Source: Panulirus ornatus (taxonomy: Eukaryota; Arthropoda; Malacostraca; Decapoda; Palinuridae). Taken from it: DNA of 64,000 nucleotides. The notes beneath the pieces were generated by a model. The model saw nothing but the letters and a program-made list of their open reading frames with translations. It had not been told where the DNA came from and did not search any database. Positions 24,300 through 38,090 of the stretch are shown in pieces. The first letter of the stretch is position 1; the number at the start of each line of letters is the position of its first letter. The stretch covers positions 16,919,502 through 16,983,501 of the forward strand of contig NC_092226.1 of the NCBI RefSeq assembly GCF_036320965.1, read 5' to 3'. Made by a program: the position numbers and the translations under genes.

Positions 24300-26165
24300 A
24301 TGGAGGCCCGAAGGAAAAAGTTACCGTGGTGTTGATTGAGGAGCAAGTGCGTGAGGTGAGTCAGAAATTCTATTATGCGTTTTTACACTAGAAAATCACA
24401 GAGGACACCATTGCTACCAGTCAGGGAGGAGGAAGGTGGCTAAGGAAGTACAGAATACAGAATCCACTGTTGCTGAGGAGACCCATGGGTGAGGCAGACC
24501 CGGTACAAAGGGCAGCTCAGCCATTCGTACTGAGTGAGTGATCGAAGTTCCTCGTGACACCAGTTGTGATGTCGTTCGAAATCTCCTCCACAAAGTTAAC
24601 GTCCCGACAGAATGGACGAGATATATTGCGGTGTCGGTTCTCATCAAAGATGAGAGAGTCGAAACCTGGGACTATAGGCAAGTGTGAGTAATGTGTGAGT
24701 GATGAGTACGACCAGCAAGATTCTAGTGAGTTCATATTATCAGAGAATAGATCGAAGAAGTTCTTAGCCGCCACACGCTTCTTGAGTGAGAGACAACCTA
24801 TGACTCAGGAAGGGAAATTATGCCCTCTTGACGTATTTCCTGGATTTCTGTGAAAGAGGAAAAAATGACATCATGGGAAAATGTCATGGATAGATGGAAC
24901 ATATGGTTTCCGGCTGGCGGAGGGCCTGTGATGCAGTCTTCTTCAGGTGGCTGATGATGAAGACAGGGGTCAGAGGAGGGGCAGTTGAGGTGGATGGACA
25001 GCTGGGTAACTGGGAGGAACCAGAGGACACACACGTGTCGGGGAGCCTTCTAAAGCAACGTGAAGATGACAAGCGGGATCACTGCTCGGGCCACTGATAT
25101 TAATAGACTTTTGTAGATTATTTGCCAAACGAGTTGGAATCATGCTTGCACAAGTTTGCTGATGATACCATAAATATGAAGGAAGTGCGAAGGACGAGGC
25201 ACCACGAAATATTACAGAGATACCTAGACAAATGGTCGGACAAATTATGAAATCAAACCCTGATAACTGCAGAGTTAAGAAGATTGAGAATGAGTTCAAA
25301 CAGACGAGAGGATAAACGCGAAACCGGAGGGAAATGAATTGTGAGAGTCGGGCTGCGAAAGGGACCGAGAAATTGATGCTACGCTGAACTTATGACCGAC
25401 ACATCATGTACATTGGGTAGTGAGGATGGCCAGCACTATTTTGTTCCATGTCAAAACTGCCGTCATGTTCACGGACAATGAACTGTATAAGAAGTTAGGA
25501 ACTTTTGCCTACCCTAAGCTAGAATGAACCGCAACACACTAGAGGAGCCACATTGAACTGCTGGAGAGGAATACAAAGAATGGTACAGGACCTGGGTGGA
25601 AGGAGCTACAAGGAATGGGGAAAAAAAAAATCCATACATCTCCCCATCGTGGGAGGTGTAGGAATATGACGCGACCTAATGATAATCTGTGAATTCCCAA
25701 ACTCCAGGACGATGTCGACATTGAACAATATTTGACCATGGAAAAAGAAAGTCAAGAACAAAAGGACAACTTGGATTAAGTAAGTGTCTGGAGGGAGTTG
25801 TGGAAGTGAAAAGAGGGACATGAGGAAGTGGACAAAGGGACGTGAGGAAGTGGACGCAGGGACGTGAGGAAGTGGAAGGAGGGATGTGAGGAAGTGGACA
25901 GAGAGAAGTGAGGCAGTGGACGGAGGAAAGTGAGGAAGTGGACGGAGGGAAGTGAGGAAGTAGACAAAGGGACGTGAGGAAGTGGACGGAGGGAAGTGAG
26001 GAAGTGGACGGAGGGACGTGAGGAAGTGAAAAGAGGGAACGTGACGAAGTGGACAGAGGGACGTGAGGAAGTGGACAAAGGGACGTGAGGAAGCATTTCT
26101 TCAACATGAGAGCTCTCTACGTAGTCTCGTAGAACAAGCTAAGGGATGATTTCAATTATAAACAA
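24300..26165 (+). pseudogene. Decayed CR1-like LINE, RT and C-terminus remnants
   Basis: Broken RT blocks on the plus strand: an ETWDYRQV-like segment near 24660, FLSERQ near 24780, then DYLPNELESCLHKFADDT with the catalytic FADD at 25155-25166. LYKKLGTFAYPKLE near 25475 and SHIELLERNTKN near 25550 match the 'LYK-L-RP-LEY ... LE-R-Q' C-terminal blocks of CR1-like LINEs. FFNMRALYV near 26098 matches the last block 'FF-x-RV', but it is separated from the preceding part by a 22-bp minisatellite (25795-26095). Many stops are present. Confidence 0.65.
25795..26095. repeat. Minisatellite, 22-bp unit, about 14 copies, inside a LINE remnant
   Basis: Purine-rich unit GTGAGGAAGTGGACGGAGGG plus AC. It separates two adjoining blocks of a CR1-like C-terminus (about 25780 and 26098). 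Confidence 0.92.
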
Positions 26166-26284
26166 ACAGAACGGAAGACTTCAGATTTTCTTGGAGACAT
26201 TTTGTGGAGACATCAGGTCGTGGAGTGAATACAGGAAGATAGTCCGTACCAGCACGTCACTGAGCACACGAGAATTATAGGGGA

Positions 26285-26775
26285 TGATATACCATCATCA
26301 TTTAGATCTTATCTTTACACATAGTAGATTGGGAATAGAGAATATCAGATATGTACTGCTTCTGGAAATGGTGATCATGTAATGCTTGAGTTTGATCACG
26401 TTGTAATAAGAAAAAAAAGAATAGACTCATGGATAACTTTAGGTACAAAGACAGAGAAAAAGATGAGACTCAGTGAAATGTCAAAAAGCAAAGGAGTTTA
26501 GGGATGTACTGTGGAGGATATGGGTTACATTAGTACATCCAGCCAACGTTTGAGAGGTATAAGAGTATATATATAGTACAGTACTATAAACAAGGGAAGA
26601 CCAAATCCAAAACTTTTTCAAAAACTCATTAGGAGTAAATTGTCAGTTGAAGAGCATTTAATAAGGTTAAGAAATTCTGGGGGAAAAGTTATGGTGTATG
26701 ACCTAAGGGTACGTGAGGAACTGAGCGATGAGTTCGAAATTGCTTTCACAAGGGGATGACCCCAAATGGGCACAA
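26285..26775 (+). pseudogene. Decayed CR1-like LINE, endonuclease end and linker
   Basis: Reads HLDLIFTHSRLGIENIRYVL and then SGNGDHVMLEFDHVV, resembling the last endonuclease blocks ('LDL-F' and 'SDHV-[IL]-F') of CR1/Jockey LINEs. It continues as KSKTFSKTH or PKLFQKLIRSKLSV (frames shift), GGKVMVYDLRV and EELSDEFEIAFTRG, resembling the linker before the RT. It lies downstream of the RT remnant at 24.3-26.2 kb, so it must come from a separate insertion. Confidence 0.6.
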
Positions 26776-27862
26776 AGAACACCTCGTTTTAATAACGAGA
26801 AGCCGCTAATAAATTACATCTTGTGCCCGGATCTGTCTCAGAGCTATATTATTCAACCACCACTAAATCAAAATATCTTTTGAGTGCCACATGATTTATA
26901 AAGAAATACTTAAATGAATTGAATCGAATCCTAAAGGAACGCGTGATCACGTGAAAATTTCTAAGCAACAGTTTCCTAGACGTATCATTTAAAAGCCTTC
27001 GAATTATCTTAAACACTAGAAGACAGAGTTAGATATTATTATGACGTTCACGGCCTGGCAGTCGATAGGCCTAAAACCCAAATAACCAACCAGCTAACGT
27101 GTATGATCATATGAGATTCACCCACTATGACTATCCAAATCATTATATTCATTTCGACTTAACTGCTTATGAAAATACCTCTCATCTTACATCATCTGTA
27201 TCATAAACTATACTGATTACTTCAGTGGATTTACAGACTCGCTGGGGAAGGATCTGTGTACACAGTTCAGTAGATCGACACAAGTTCAAAAGACTGAATA
27301 TTCGTATCTCAAAAACTCAAACGCTTTTCCACTGAAAGGAACCCTCCCCACACGGCAAGGGCTGCATGTTTCCATATCTTCCATAACTTATTGACAGTGT
27401 CCTTCCGCCCTCCTTGTAGGCCGAGCTAGGCTTAACAGTGACACTCGCCTAGCTAGGTTGTGTTACTCTAACGACGACACTCACCGCTAGGCTAGGCTGA
27501 CAATGACATTCACGTGTTATTCTAGGCTAGGTTAATGTTGACACTCGCTTGGCTGTGCTATGTTAGGCAAAGATGACACTAACTTGGATAGGTTTACTAT
27601 GACACCCACCTGGACTATGTTAGGCTTGCAATCTCTGACACTCGCCTGGCCTGGCGACGCTAGGCTAATATTGAATGACGTCAGGAAAAGAAGTAAGAAG
27701 GGAGGAAATCTTTTTTTTTTGTGGCATGATCACACCCAATCTGACCCCGAGGGGCTGGGATGGGAAGACCACAGTAATCAGGTGGAGAAACGGGAAAATG
27801 AACATTCTTGGTGGTGACAACTTTTACGTGAACGCAGGATGACAGATTGGGTGTGCTGGGCA
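26776..27862. other. No gene recognised
   Basis: The part 27400-27680 holds loose repeats of GACACTCGCCTGGC-like and GCTAGGCT words. Nothing coding. Confidence 0.5.
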
Positions 27863-28409
27863 TGTGTGTGTGTGTGTGTGTGTGGGGGGGGGGGGATTAG
27901 GCACATGTATATATGTGTGCGTTTGGGGGGGGATTAGGTACATGTGTATATCTGTGTGTGGGGGGATTAGGTACATGTGTATATCTGTGTGGGGGGGATT
28001 AGGTACATGTGTATATCTGTGTGTGGGGGGATTAGGTACATGTGTATATCTGTGTGTGGGGGATTAGGTACATGTGTATATCTGTGGTGGGGATACGGTA
28101 CATGACTATATCTGTGTGTGGTGAATTTAGTAACGTGTATACAGTGTGTGGGTGTTGGTCATGTGTGTATTGGGGGGGGGGGATTAGGACATGTTATATT
28201 GTGGTTTGGGGGGGATTAGGTACATGTGTATATCTGTGTGTGGGGGGATTAGGTACATGTGTATATCTGTGTGGGGGGGATTAGGTACGTGTGTATATCT
28301 GTGTGTGTGGGGGGGGGATAGGTACATGTGTATATCTGTTGTGTGTGTGTGTGTGTGTGTGTTAGGGGGGATTAGGTACGTGTATATCTGTGTGTGGGGG
28401 GGGATTAGG

Positions 28410-28457
<48 letters not shown>

Positions 28458-28460
28458 ACT
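27863..28460. repeat. G-rich minisatellite, 32-33 bp unit, with GT blocks
   Basis: Unit GGGGGATTAGGTACATGTGT plus ATATCTGTGTGTG. It contains G runs of 4-10 bases in nearly every unit and pure (GT)n at both ends. Confidence 0.9.
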
Positions 28461-29256
28461 GAGTGAGGAGTGATGGTTGATGTGGTGCTTCGGTGACACT
28501 GTCAACCTTGTCGGGAGTCCAAGGGATGATTTCCCTCGTGGTGACTGGGGTTCGAGTGCTTCCCCAAGACTAAACCTTGTGCGGTTCAGAATACCCTCGG
28601 TCTATTTATGTATCTCTATCTCTGACGCCTGTTTCCTCCTGGGACTCCTTCGAGAGGGTTGCCACGGCAATAGGGTCCTCCATAACCAGTGAACTCCAAT
28701 GCCGCTTCGTAGCCTCCAGTGCCTCACCCTTAACAGGCCACTGGAGTTACGAAGAATGAGCTGTGTGAGCTCAGTGTGAGAGGTGTTATATGTGACGAGG
28801 AGAGACTGTATGTTTGTGGTAAGAATGCCAGTATTCCACGTGTGGGTGAGGCAAAAAGTATAAGACAGTTACCTGGGTCAGCAGCTTCACAACCACTGAA
28901 GTGCTGGCTCACTACGCAGCTCTCCCTAACCCCACTGTTATGATACCCGAGCGGGTAGAACTGGTAATATACTTCCCTGGGCGGTAGATGCCTACCAGCT
29001 ACGACCTACCAGAATATCTTAGCGATAATCATTCTTAAAGGTAACTATAACAATTCTTTATTGATAATCATAGAGTTATGTTTTAACGTAATTATCCTGA
29101 CCTTTTTTATGATGATTATCATTACCAGACTAAAATTGTTACTTCTCTGGAGGCTATGAAATTTCTGTGGCTCATTAATGTTTGGTCGGGTCACGAATGC
29201 CCACTAAATACGTATGGCAGTGCCCTTGCCTCCGCCAGCTTTACAGCAACGAAAAA

Positions 29257-29259
<3 letters not shown>
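28461..29259. other. No gene recognised
   Basis: Unique-looking intronic DNA. Confidence 0.5.

Positions 29260-29321
<62 letters not shown>
29260..29321. repeat. (CT)n microsatellite
   Basis: About 31 CT units ending in CAG|GTAG, an incidental splice-like junction. Confidence 0.97.
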
Positions 29322-29323
<2 letters not shown>

Positions 29324-31579
29324 GTAGTATGTGGTAGCCTTCGAACAGGGAGTTATATTACCAGTGGCACCTGCCTGGGCATCGGTAGGGTTAGTAACGA
29401 TTGCGCTATGAGTGAGCTAGCATTTTTGGTGGTGTCAAATTTCATTCGTTTGACCCAGGTAGCTGCTGTATATTCTTTCTGCCTTAACACACACTTGGGT
29501 TGCTGGCTTTCAGAGCACGAACGTGCAGTCTATCCATTTCATGCAGAGCACTTAACATCACACGCTACCTTCGTTTAGCCTTAGATTTTTCAACGCTGCG
29601 CACTAGCCCCTGAATTTTGTCCAAAATCTCCTCGTAAGGACTCGTAAGCAAGTGTTTGCTGCCCTTAACAAGTTGAAACCAACCCGCGAGGCCAGCGTCT
29701 ACAGAAGTAGGTGAATTTGAATGGGACAGCCCATGAACACGATAGTTAGAACCTTGGGTATGTTTGCTAGCGCTGTTACCTGACCGTTACGGATGAATAG
29801 ATAACTAAACTGAGACGATAAAACACCAAACACATGTATATATGTTGACTGTTTACCACAGTGCCCCGAGAATTGAACTGTGGTCTATTTGTGTAGCCTA
29901 ACGTTAGCTCACGGATGGCCGGGATTCGATTCTTAGGGTATATGGTAAATGGTTTACATTAGATACCATGTGTACATTACATGGTTGATATGTTTATCAT
30001 TGTATGTAGGTTTGTGGTCTTAAGTAGGGGGTCTGGTGGAAAGACACAGGATGGAGCTGGAGTTGAAAACCTGTTACGTTTCGGCGTGAAGCCATGTTTA
30101 CGTCGAAACGTGACAGTAAAACACCAGCTGCATCCTGTGTTTTCCTTGTACGATCCCGATCCCCTCATTTATTGTGGATTCACATACTCATTCCTCCTCA
30201 CCCTGAAGACTTTATCTATGCTTGACAAATTAGGTTTATAGTTCACTTTTTAGGAATAAGAGGAAGGACTACCTTCCTGCTCTCGATCTCCGCTTACGCT
30301 TGGTCGTCCACACCTTTGTTATGGTTTTACATCCGAGGTCCCTCTCCAGCTGTTATTCAAGGTCCGGTCCTGTAACTACTGTAACTACGTATGCAGATGT
30401 GTGTTGATGAGTTCAGCATCTTACCATAAGTAGGTCTCCCTGACCTACTATATATCGCCCCAGAGGCGAACTTTGTGGTCAACAGTGGCTTGGCCTCCTC
30501 ACAAACACTGATTGGAACCAGTTTCTTCTGATGGAAAACGTCTCTGTCAGTTCCTTGTTATTAACGGTGTTCACATTTTGAGAATCCTCTTGAAAGAAGA
30601 TAAGATTTTTTTTTCTCCTTTGTCCACATGGTCTATTTATATCCGAGTGAAACGGAAAAAAGAAAATAGGAAACTTTTGCTCGTAATATTTTCTCTTGTT
30701 CAGCCATAAGCCATCAGCGATCATGATGTATTTCTTGGTTCAGTAGATATAACTCATCAGCATTGTGACACACTCCTCCTTCCTCCATGTATTCATCACG
30801 CCTCGCCCACTGACCGAGCCATCAAATTAAATGTTGAATTTTTGAATGGCCAACAAGACTATAAATCCTTCCGCTCTTAATCACTTACAACACAGATAAG
30901 TGTTAACTTTGAGGATTAACGTTGATCAGTTGAACATTGTTTCGTAATGCCCGAGGGAAACTTGGAACTTTATAGTGGGTGGAGAGCATTGTATTTAATG
31001 ATGGTGTAAAATTGTAAGAGATAATCACATACGTTGATCTTACTGTGAGATCTGGTTAGTTACATTTTCCGTGGACAGAAGTTGATTGTCTGGGAATTAT
31101 CATTGTCAGCGGTTTTACCTGCTGGAAACTGGATTATTTGCCTGTGTTCTTGAAATATCAGACTGTCCATATTTGTTCATTTTCTTGAGCAGTGTTAATC
31201 AGATGGCTTGATGATTTCTATTTTTTTGGGGGGGGGGCGCATTTGAGGGGGAACTTAGAAACACATGCATTTGTGTCATTACATATCTTTTATTTCCCAT
31301 CAGTGCCGGTGCACTCGTAGGGCCCCATCACCTGAGTGCTAATGGACGTGTGTAATTACGTATTTGTAATCGTACGGGGAGGAAGCCGAGCGCTTGTGGT
31401 GCCCCATCTTTATGACATTACGTACTAGCATACATCTTAGACTTGTGTATGCTATCTGCATAGACCACGTCATCTGTCATTCTCTACCATTCATCCACCG
31501 CTACTATACTAGAGAGAGAAAAAAAACATTTTTTTTTTTACAATTTTCTTGTTTTTTGTTATTTCCTATGATTGTTTTG
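29322..31579. other. Intronic, no gene recognised
   Basis: Longest stretch without tandem repeats in the first half. Short frames lack motifs and suitable paired splice sites. Confidence 0.5.
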
Positions 31580-31835
31580 ACCCCTGCATCTGTCGATCTG
31601 TTTTAAAAAGCCTACAGGTTATGATCAGGTCACCCCTCACTCTTTGTTCCAAGGTGTTCAGTTTAAGAGCCTTTAGCGTTTCCCAGTAATTCAACTCCCG
31701 TGATTCTGGTGTCATCTGTCTTGCCTTCCTCTGGACCTTCTCTTGTACTGCTTAAGGTGCGATGACCTAATTTGAGATGCATATTCTAGTCTTGGCCTAA
31801 CGTATGATATGAGCGGCTTGCTAGATATTTCTTTA
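31580..31835 (+). repeat. Interspersed repeat shared with 48.3 kb, copy 1
   Basis: GATCAGGTCACCCCTCACTC, TTCCTCTGGACCTTCTCTTG and CATATTCTAGTCTTGGCCTA recur in diverged form and in the same order at 48340-48570. No open frame. The family is not identified; it may be the 3' region of a LINE. Confidence 0.6.
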
Positions 31836-31843
31836 TCTATATA

Positions 31844-31848
<5 letters not shown>

Positions 31849-31893
<45 letters not shown>
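31849..31893. repeat. (GT)n microsatellite
   Basis: Uninterrupted GT after a short TA run. Confidence 0.96.
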
Positions 31894-32134
31894 ACAGTGC
31901 TTCGCCCGTGTCGGAGGGGTGAATCGAACTGATCCCTCGTATGTTTCATTATGGATAATGGGCTCGCTGCTCCTCCTAGCTCGAGTCTAGTCGATTTTCA
32001 ACACCCATGTCATCTGTCAGCGTTTGGCAGGTGCGACTCCTGGTGTTATCTCGTGTGTGTCTTAACTGGATCTTCTTATAGCACGTTTGCCGTCAGTCAC
32101 CTGTCTTGTGTGATGATATATATATATATATATC

Positions 32135-32371
32135 TTTCTTTCATACTATTCGCCATTTCCCGCATTAGTGAGGTAGCGTTAAGAACAGAGGACTGGGCCT
32201 TAGAGGGAATATCCTCACCTGGCCCCCTTCTCTGTTCCTTCTTTTGGAAAATTAGAAAAAAAAAAACGAGAGGGGAGGATTTCCAGCCACCCGCTCCCTC
32301 CCCTTTTAGTCGCCTTCTACGACACGCAGGGAATACGTGGGAAGTAATCTTTCTCCCCTAACCCCAGGGAT
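32135..32371 (-). mobile_element. Short non-autonomous repeat 'B', copy 3
   Basis: Full-length copy with CTATTCGCCATTTCCCGCAT at its 3' side, the GGCCCCCTTCTCTGTTCCTT segment and CCCCTAACCCCAGGGAT at its 5' side. On the minus strand it follows LINE copy F across a short TA stretch. Confidence 0.8.
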
Positions 32372-32389
32372 GATATATATATATATTAT

Positions 32390-33292
32390 TTTTTATTTTT
32401 TTTATTATACTTTGTCGCTGTCTCCCGCGTTTGCGAGGTAGCGCAAGGAAACAGACGAAAGAAATGGCCCACCCCCCCCCCCATACACATGTATATACAT
32501 ACGTCCACACACGCAAATATACATACCTACACAGCTTTCCATGGCTTACCCCAGACGCTTCACATGCCTTGATTCAATCCACTGACAGCACGTCAACCCC
32601 GGTATACCACATCGCTCCAATTCACTCTATTCCTTGCCCTCCTTTCACCCTCCTGCATGTTCAGGCCCCGATCACACAAAATCTTTTTCACTCCATCTTT
32701 CCACCTCCAATTTGGTCTCCCTCTTCTCCTTGTTCCCTCCACCTCCGACACATATATCCTCTTGGTCAATCTTTCCTCACTCATCCTCTCCATGTGCCCA
32801 AACCACTTCAAAACACCCTCTTCTGCTCTCTCAACCACGCTCTTTTTATTTCCACACATCTCTCTTACCCTTACGTTACTCACTCGATCAAACCACCTCA
32901 CACCACACATTGTCCTCAAACATCTCATTTCCAGCACATCCATCCTCCTGCGCACAACTCTATCCATAGCCCACGCCTCGCAATCATACAACATTGTTGG
33001 AACCACTATTCCTTCATACATACCCATTTTTGCTTTCCGAGATAATGTTCTCGACTTCCACACATTCTTCAAGGCCCCCAGAATTTTCGCCCCCTCCCCC
33101 ACCCTATGATCCACTTCCGCTTCCATGGTTCCATCCGCTGCCAGATCCACTCCCAGATATCTAAAACACTTCACTTCCTCCAGTTTTTCTCCATTCAAAC
33201 TCACCTCCCAATTGACTTGACCCTCAACCCTACTGTACCTAATAACCTTGCTCTTATTCACATTTACTCTTAACTTTCTTCTTCCACACACT
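32390..33292 (-). mobile_element. RTE-like LINE copy F, 5'-truncated, antisense to the PDE gene
   Basis: On the minus strand the frame opens at [20 protein letters not shown] and stays open for about 230 codons to the same stop as other copies. It keeps the [15 protein letters not shown] segment, [16 protein letters not shown] and [14 protein letters not shown]. The RT catalytic core is missing because of 5' truncation, typical of target-primed reverse transcription. The 3' end runs through the tail motif to an AT-rich run at about 32380 and then a TA stretch. It lies in a PDE intron in opposite orientation. Confidence 0.9.
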
Positions 33293-33552
33293 TTACGATT
33301 TTGCCTTACTTTGAGAATCTGTTCGAAAATCAGACACTGAACAGATTATGACGGGTTAAGTATGACATTACTTTCACCTTATCTGGAGCCTCCTTATCAC
33401 TGTTATCGTCACTGAGAGACCGCTAAACCATCTCTTATCAGTGGTGACGCATCGGTTGTTATCTCGAGTGATTTGCCCCATAGGCTGGACGCCACGACCC
33501 TTGGACATATACCAGTATGATTCGGGTGAGTGAGCTTGCCCTTTGACCTGAC
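33293..33552. other. No gene recognised
   Basis: Spacer between LINE copy F and a minisatellite. Confidence 0.5.
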
Positions 33553-33715
33553 CCAAGGGTCGTACTGTCATGCTCAAGGGTCGTACCGTCGTGCTCAAGG
33601 GTCGTACCGTCGTGCACAAGGGTCGCACCGTCGTGCTCAAGGGTCGTACCGTCGTGCTCAAGGGTCGTACCGTCGTGCTCAAGGGTGGTACCGTCGTCTT
33701 CAAGGGTGGTACCGT
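33553..33715. repeat. 21-bp minisatellite family, locus 6 (forward orientation)
   Basis: About eight units of GGTCGTACCGTCGTGCTCAA plus G, very close in sequence to the reverse complement of locus 3. Confidence 0.9.
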
Positions 33716-33994
33716 ATCAGCCTTCGAAACCTTGTTTGACTATACTCTTGTTTCTACCATTTCTCTCGTTACCTTTATCACGGCCCCTGATAACTAATGT
33801 TATTTTGGGCCCTTGCTATTACTGATGATATCAGTGCCCCCCACGCCCTTATTAACCACACCTGTGTTATCAGTCCTGTTATCAACATCAGTGTAATTAG
33901 ATCCCCTGATGTACACATTAATGTAATCAGGATCCCCCACCCCCCTTTTTTTTGTACTACTGATATCAGAACGCTTGTCCTCCACAAGTAAAGG

Positions 33995-34095
33995 TATAAG
34001 GCCCTGTTAGCCATCGTGCCCTGTTATCCTTCGTCCTCTGTTATCCATCGTGCCCTATTATCCATCGTGCCCTGTTATCCATCGTGGCCTGGTTA
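33995..34095. repeat. Short array, about 17-bp unit
   Basis: TTATCCATCGTGCCCTG and variants, about five copies. Confidence 0.7.
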
Positions 34096-34132
34096 TAAAC
34101 GGTGAGCGTTAACCTCGACCTCCTTGTGGGAC

Positions 34133-34213
<81 letters not shown>
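34133..34213. repeat. (CT)n microsatellite
   Basis: One TTCT interruption near 34198. Confidence 0.97.
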
Positions 34214-34304
34214 GATGAATGGTCGTCAGGGACCCCTGTTACGCACACTGCCAGCGTCACATACCCACGATCTCGTAATACACTTTCTATGCCCACCTTA
34301 TCTT

Positions 34305-34690
34305 AGCTCCTTGTTACCGTTGCTAGCCTTATACCAGGGCCTTGTTATCGGTACTAGCCTTATATCAGGGCCCTTATTACTGACATGAGCCTTATATCAG
34401 ACCTGTATTACCGCGACTAATCTTATCTCAAAACCTTATAGGTACTAGTCTTATCTCAAAGCCTTTATTTTATCTATTATCGGTTCTGGCCTTATCTCAG
34501 ACCCATATTATCCGTACCAGCCTTATTTCAGACCCTTATTATCAGTACTAGCCTTATCTCTATCATTATCATTCATTGGTACTTGCCCTACCTACCTGAA
34601 ATTCTTATCATCGTTCGTAGCCTTATCTCTCAGATCCTTATTATCAGTGCTACCCTTATCTCCTTATCTCTCATCAGCCCTTATACCACA
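34305..34690. repeat. Degenerate tandem array, about 33-bp unit
   Basis: CCTTATTATCAGTACTAGCC and CTTATCTCAGACC recur with many changes over about 380 bp. Confidence 0.6.
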
Positions 34691-35367
34691 CTCTTTTCAC
34701 CTATCCTTGCCGTTCATCTGTTCCTCCTAGACTGTCCAACTCCCTCTTGATTTACCGTTCGATTATCCGGCTTGATACAGAACCTGTTATCCGGATTGAC
34801 TGTATATACGACTCCGTCAACCAAAAAAAAAGACCTAATCACACAACCAAAAAAAAGACCAAATCACCTAGTTCATCCTGAGTGATAGTTTAGATATTAT
34901 TATAGTTGTTACAAATCATTATAACCATTGTTATGATTAACGTTGTGTCTATGATCATCATATCATTCTTGTAACCATCATTCATTAGTGCATCCATCCC
35001 TAGCGTCTTTATTCTTATCATCGTTATTATTATTTTTTATTGTTAAGATATTGTTTAATTGTTATGATTGTTGTCGTTGTGATGATCATAACTCGTGAAG
35101 GAGATAGGAAAAGTAAAGCACACGGGCTGGGCCGAACAGGAAGATTGTATAACATGCGTCAATGTGTTTCCCACAGTGTAAAGAGGAGCGGTCAAGTGGA
35201 ACGTACGTACGTGCGTACGTAAGTTACTAGATACAAAATAGAAAATAGGAACCTTCAGATGGTTTACGACTGGTTAGAGAAAACGGAGGGAGGACGGAGG
35301 AGATACTATTCAAAATCGGGTCGCATTGAGGAAATGGAGCAGTTAGTAGAAAGATACATTTAGTGTT
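34691..35367. other. Intronic, no gene recognised
   Basis: AT-rich; two A runs in AACCAAAAAAAAAGACC-like repeats near 34818-34860. Confidence 0.5.
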
Positions 35368-35370
35368 TAT

Positions 35371-35379
<9 letters not shown>

Positions 35380-35436
<57 letters not shown>
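35380..35436. repeat. (TA)n microsatellite
   Basis: Preceded by ATATCT repeats from 35368. Confidence 0.95.
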
Positions 35437-35439
<3 letters not shown>

Positions 35440-35499
35440 TTTCTTAAAAAACCAAAAGTACAAAAAGTGCTAACCCTCCCGACTATTTGAATTGAATCA

Positions 35500-35615
35500 T
35501 TATTATTATTGATAGTAATAGAAGCAGTAGTAGTAATAGTAGTAGTAGAAGTAGAAGTAGAAGTAGTAGTAGCAGTAGTAGGTAGTAATAGTAGTAGTAG
35601 AAGTGGTATTATTAT
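35500..35615. repeat. (AGT)n-type trinucleotide tract
   Basis: AGTAGT, AAGTAG and AATAGT units, imperfect, about 90 bp upstream of the putative 33-nt exon. Confidence 0.9.
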
Positions 35616-35701
35616 AAGTAATATTATACCAAAATGACTAATTGCTGAGCAGTATAATCTGTCATAAGTAATACGTATTTCTGATTTTCAAGTGCCCGCA
35701 G

Positions 35702-35734
35702 CCACCACTACAGCGCCACTTAAGAGAGCTTCAA
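35702..35734 (+). CDS. PDE10A: Putative 33-nt cassette micro-exon of the PDE10-family gene
   Basis: This short exon is proposed from splice signals and phase only. An acceptor GTGCCCGCAG ends at 35701 and a strong donor TCAA|GTAAGT starts at 35735. It enters in phase 1, completing a GCC alanine with the last G of exon 18089-18247. It leaves in phase 1, and its final A joins the leading GT of exon 39852-39889 to make serine. The translation is A-TTTAPLKRAS-S, which reads smoothly into KIIRKTSLSRWK. Its length is a multiple of three, so skipping it would keep the frame. No homology to a named domain can be claimed for so few residues. The polypyrimidine tract is moderate. A chance combination of splice-like sites in a 21-kb intron is the main alternative. 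Confidence 0.45.
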
Positions 35735-37494
<1,760 letters not shown>

Positions 37495-37725
37495 GACTAT
37501 GCCAGGTGTGGACTGGCGCTGGTCAGGTATGGAGTGGCGCTGGTCAGGTATGGAGTGGTGCTGGTCAGGTATGGAGTGGCGCTGGTCAGGTATGGAGTGG
37601 CGCTGGTCAGGTATAGAGTGGCGCTGGTCAGGTATGGAGTGGCGCTGGTCAGGCATGGAGTGGCGCTGGTCAGGTATGGAGTGGCGCTGGTCAGGTATGG
37701 AGTGGCGCTGGTCACGCATACAGAA
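37495..37725. repeat. Minisatellite, 21-bp unit, 11 copies
   Basis: Unit GGCGCTGGTCAGGTATGGAG plus T. Open in several frames because 21 is a multiple of three. Confidence 0.93.
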
Positions 37726-37973
37726 TCGTGTTCTGAAGATCGTTCAATCGTGGCTCGGCCGACACCATCTGCTCACACCATCCTGTACAAGATGCGGGCT
37801 GTGTGGACACACTCCAAAGGCTAAGGGTGGAGCCGACCGCTAGTTGTGCTGTCACTGTGACAACGTTAATCTGTTGCCCGACGGCTGTAGGACACGGGGA
37901 CCTCGCGAGGTTGTTGGGTGTGTGGAGTGACCCCGCTTTCTCACACCTCTCGACTACATTTCTCCCCGTGCAA

Positions 37974-38090
<117 letters not shown>

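Noticed and set aside
29316..29345. Splice donor and exon at CTCTCAGGTAGTATG
   Set aside because: The preceding sequence is (CT)n, so the acceptor/donor-like word is incidental; no coding frame links to the PDE phases.
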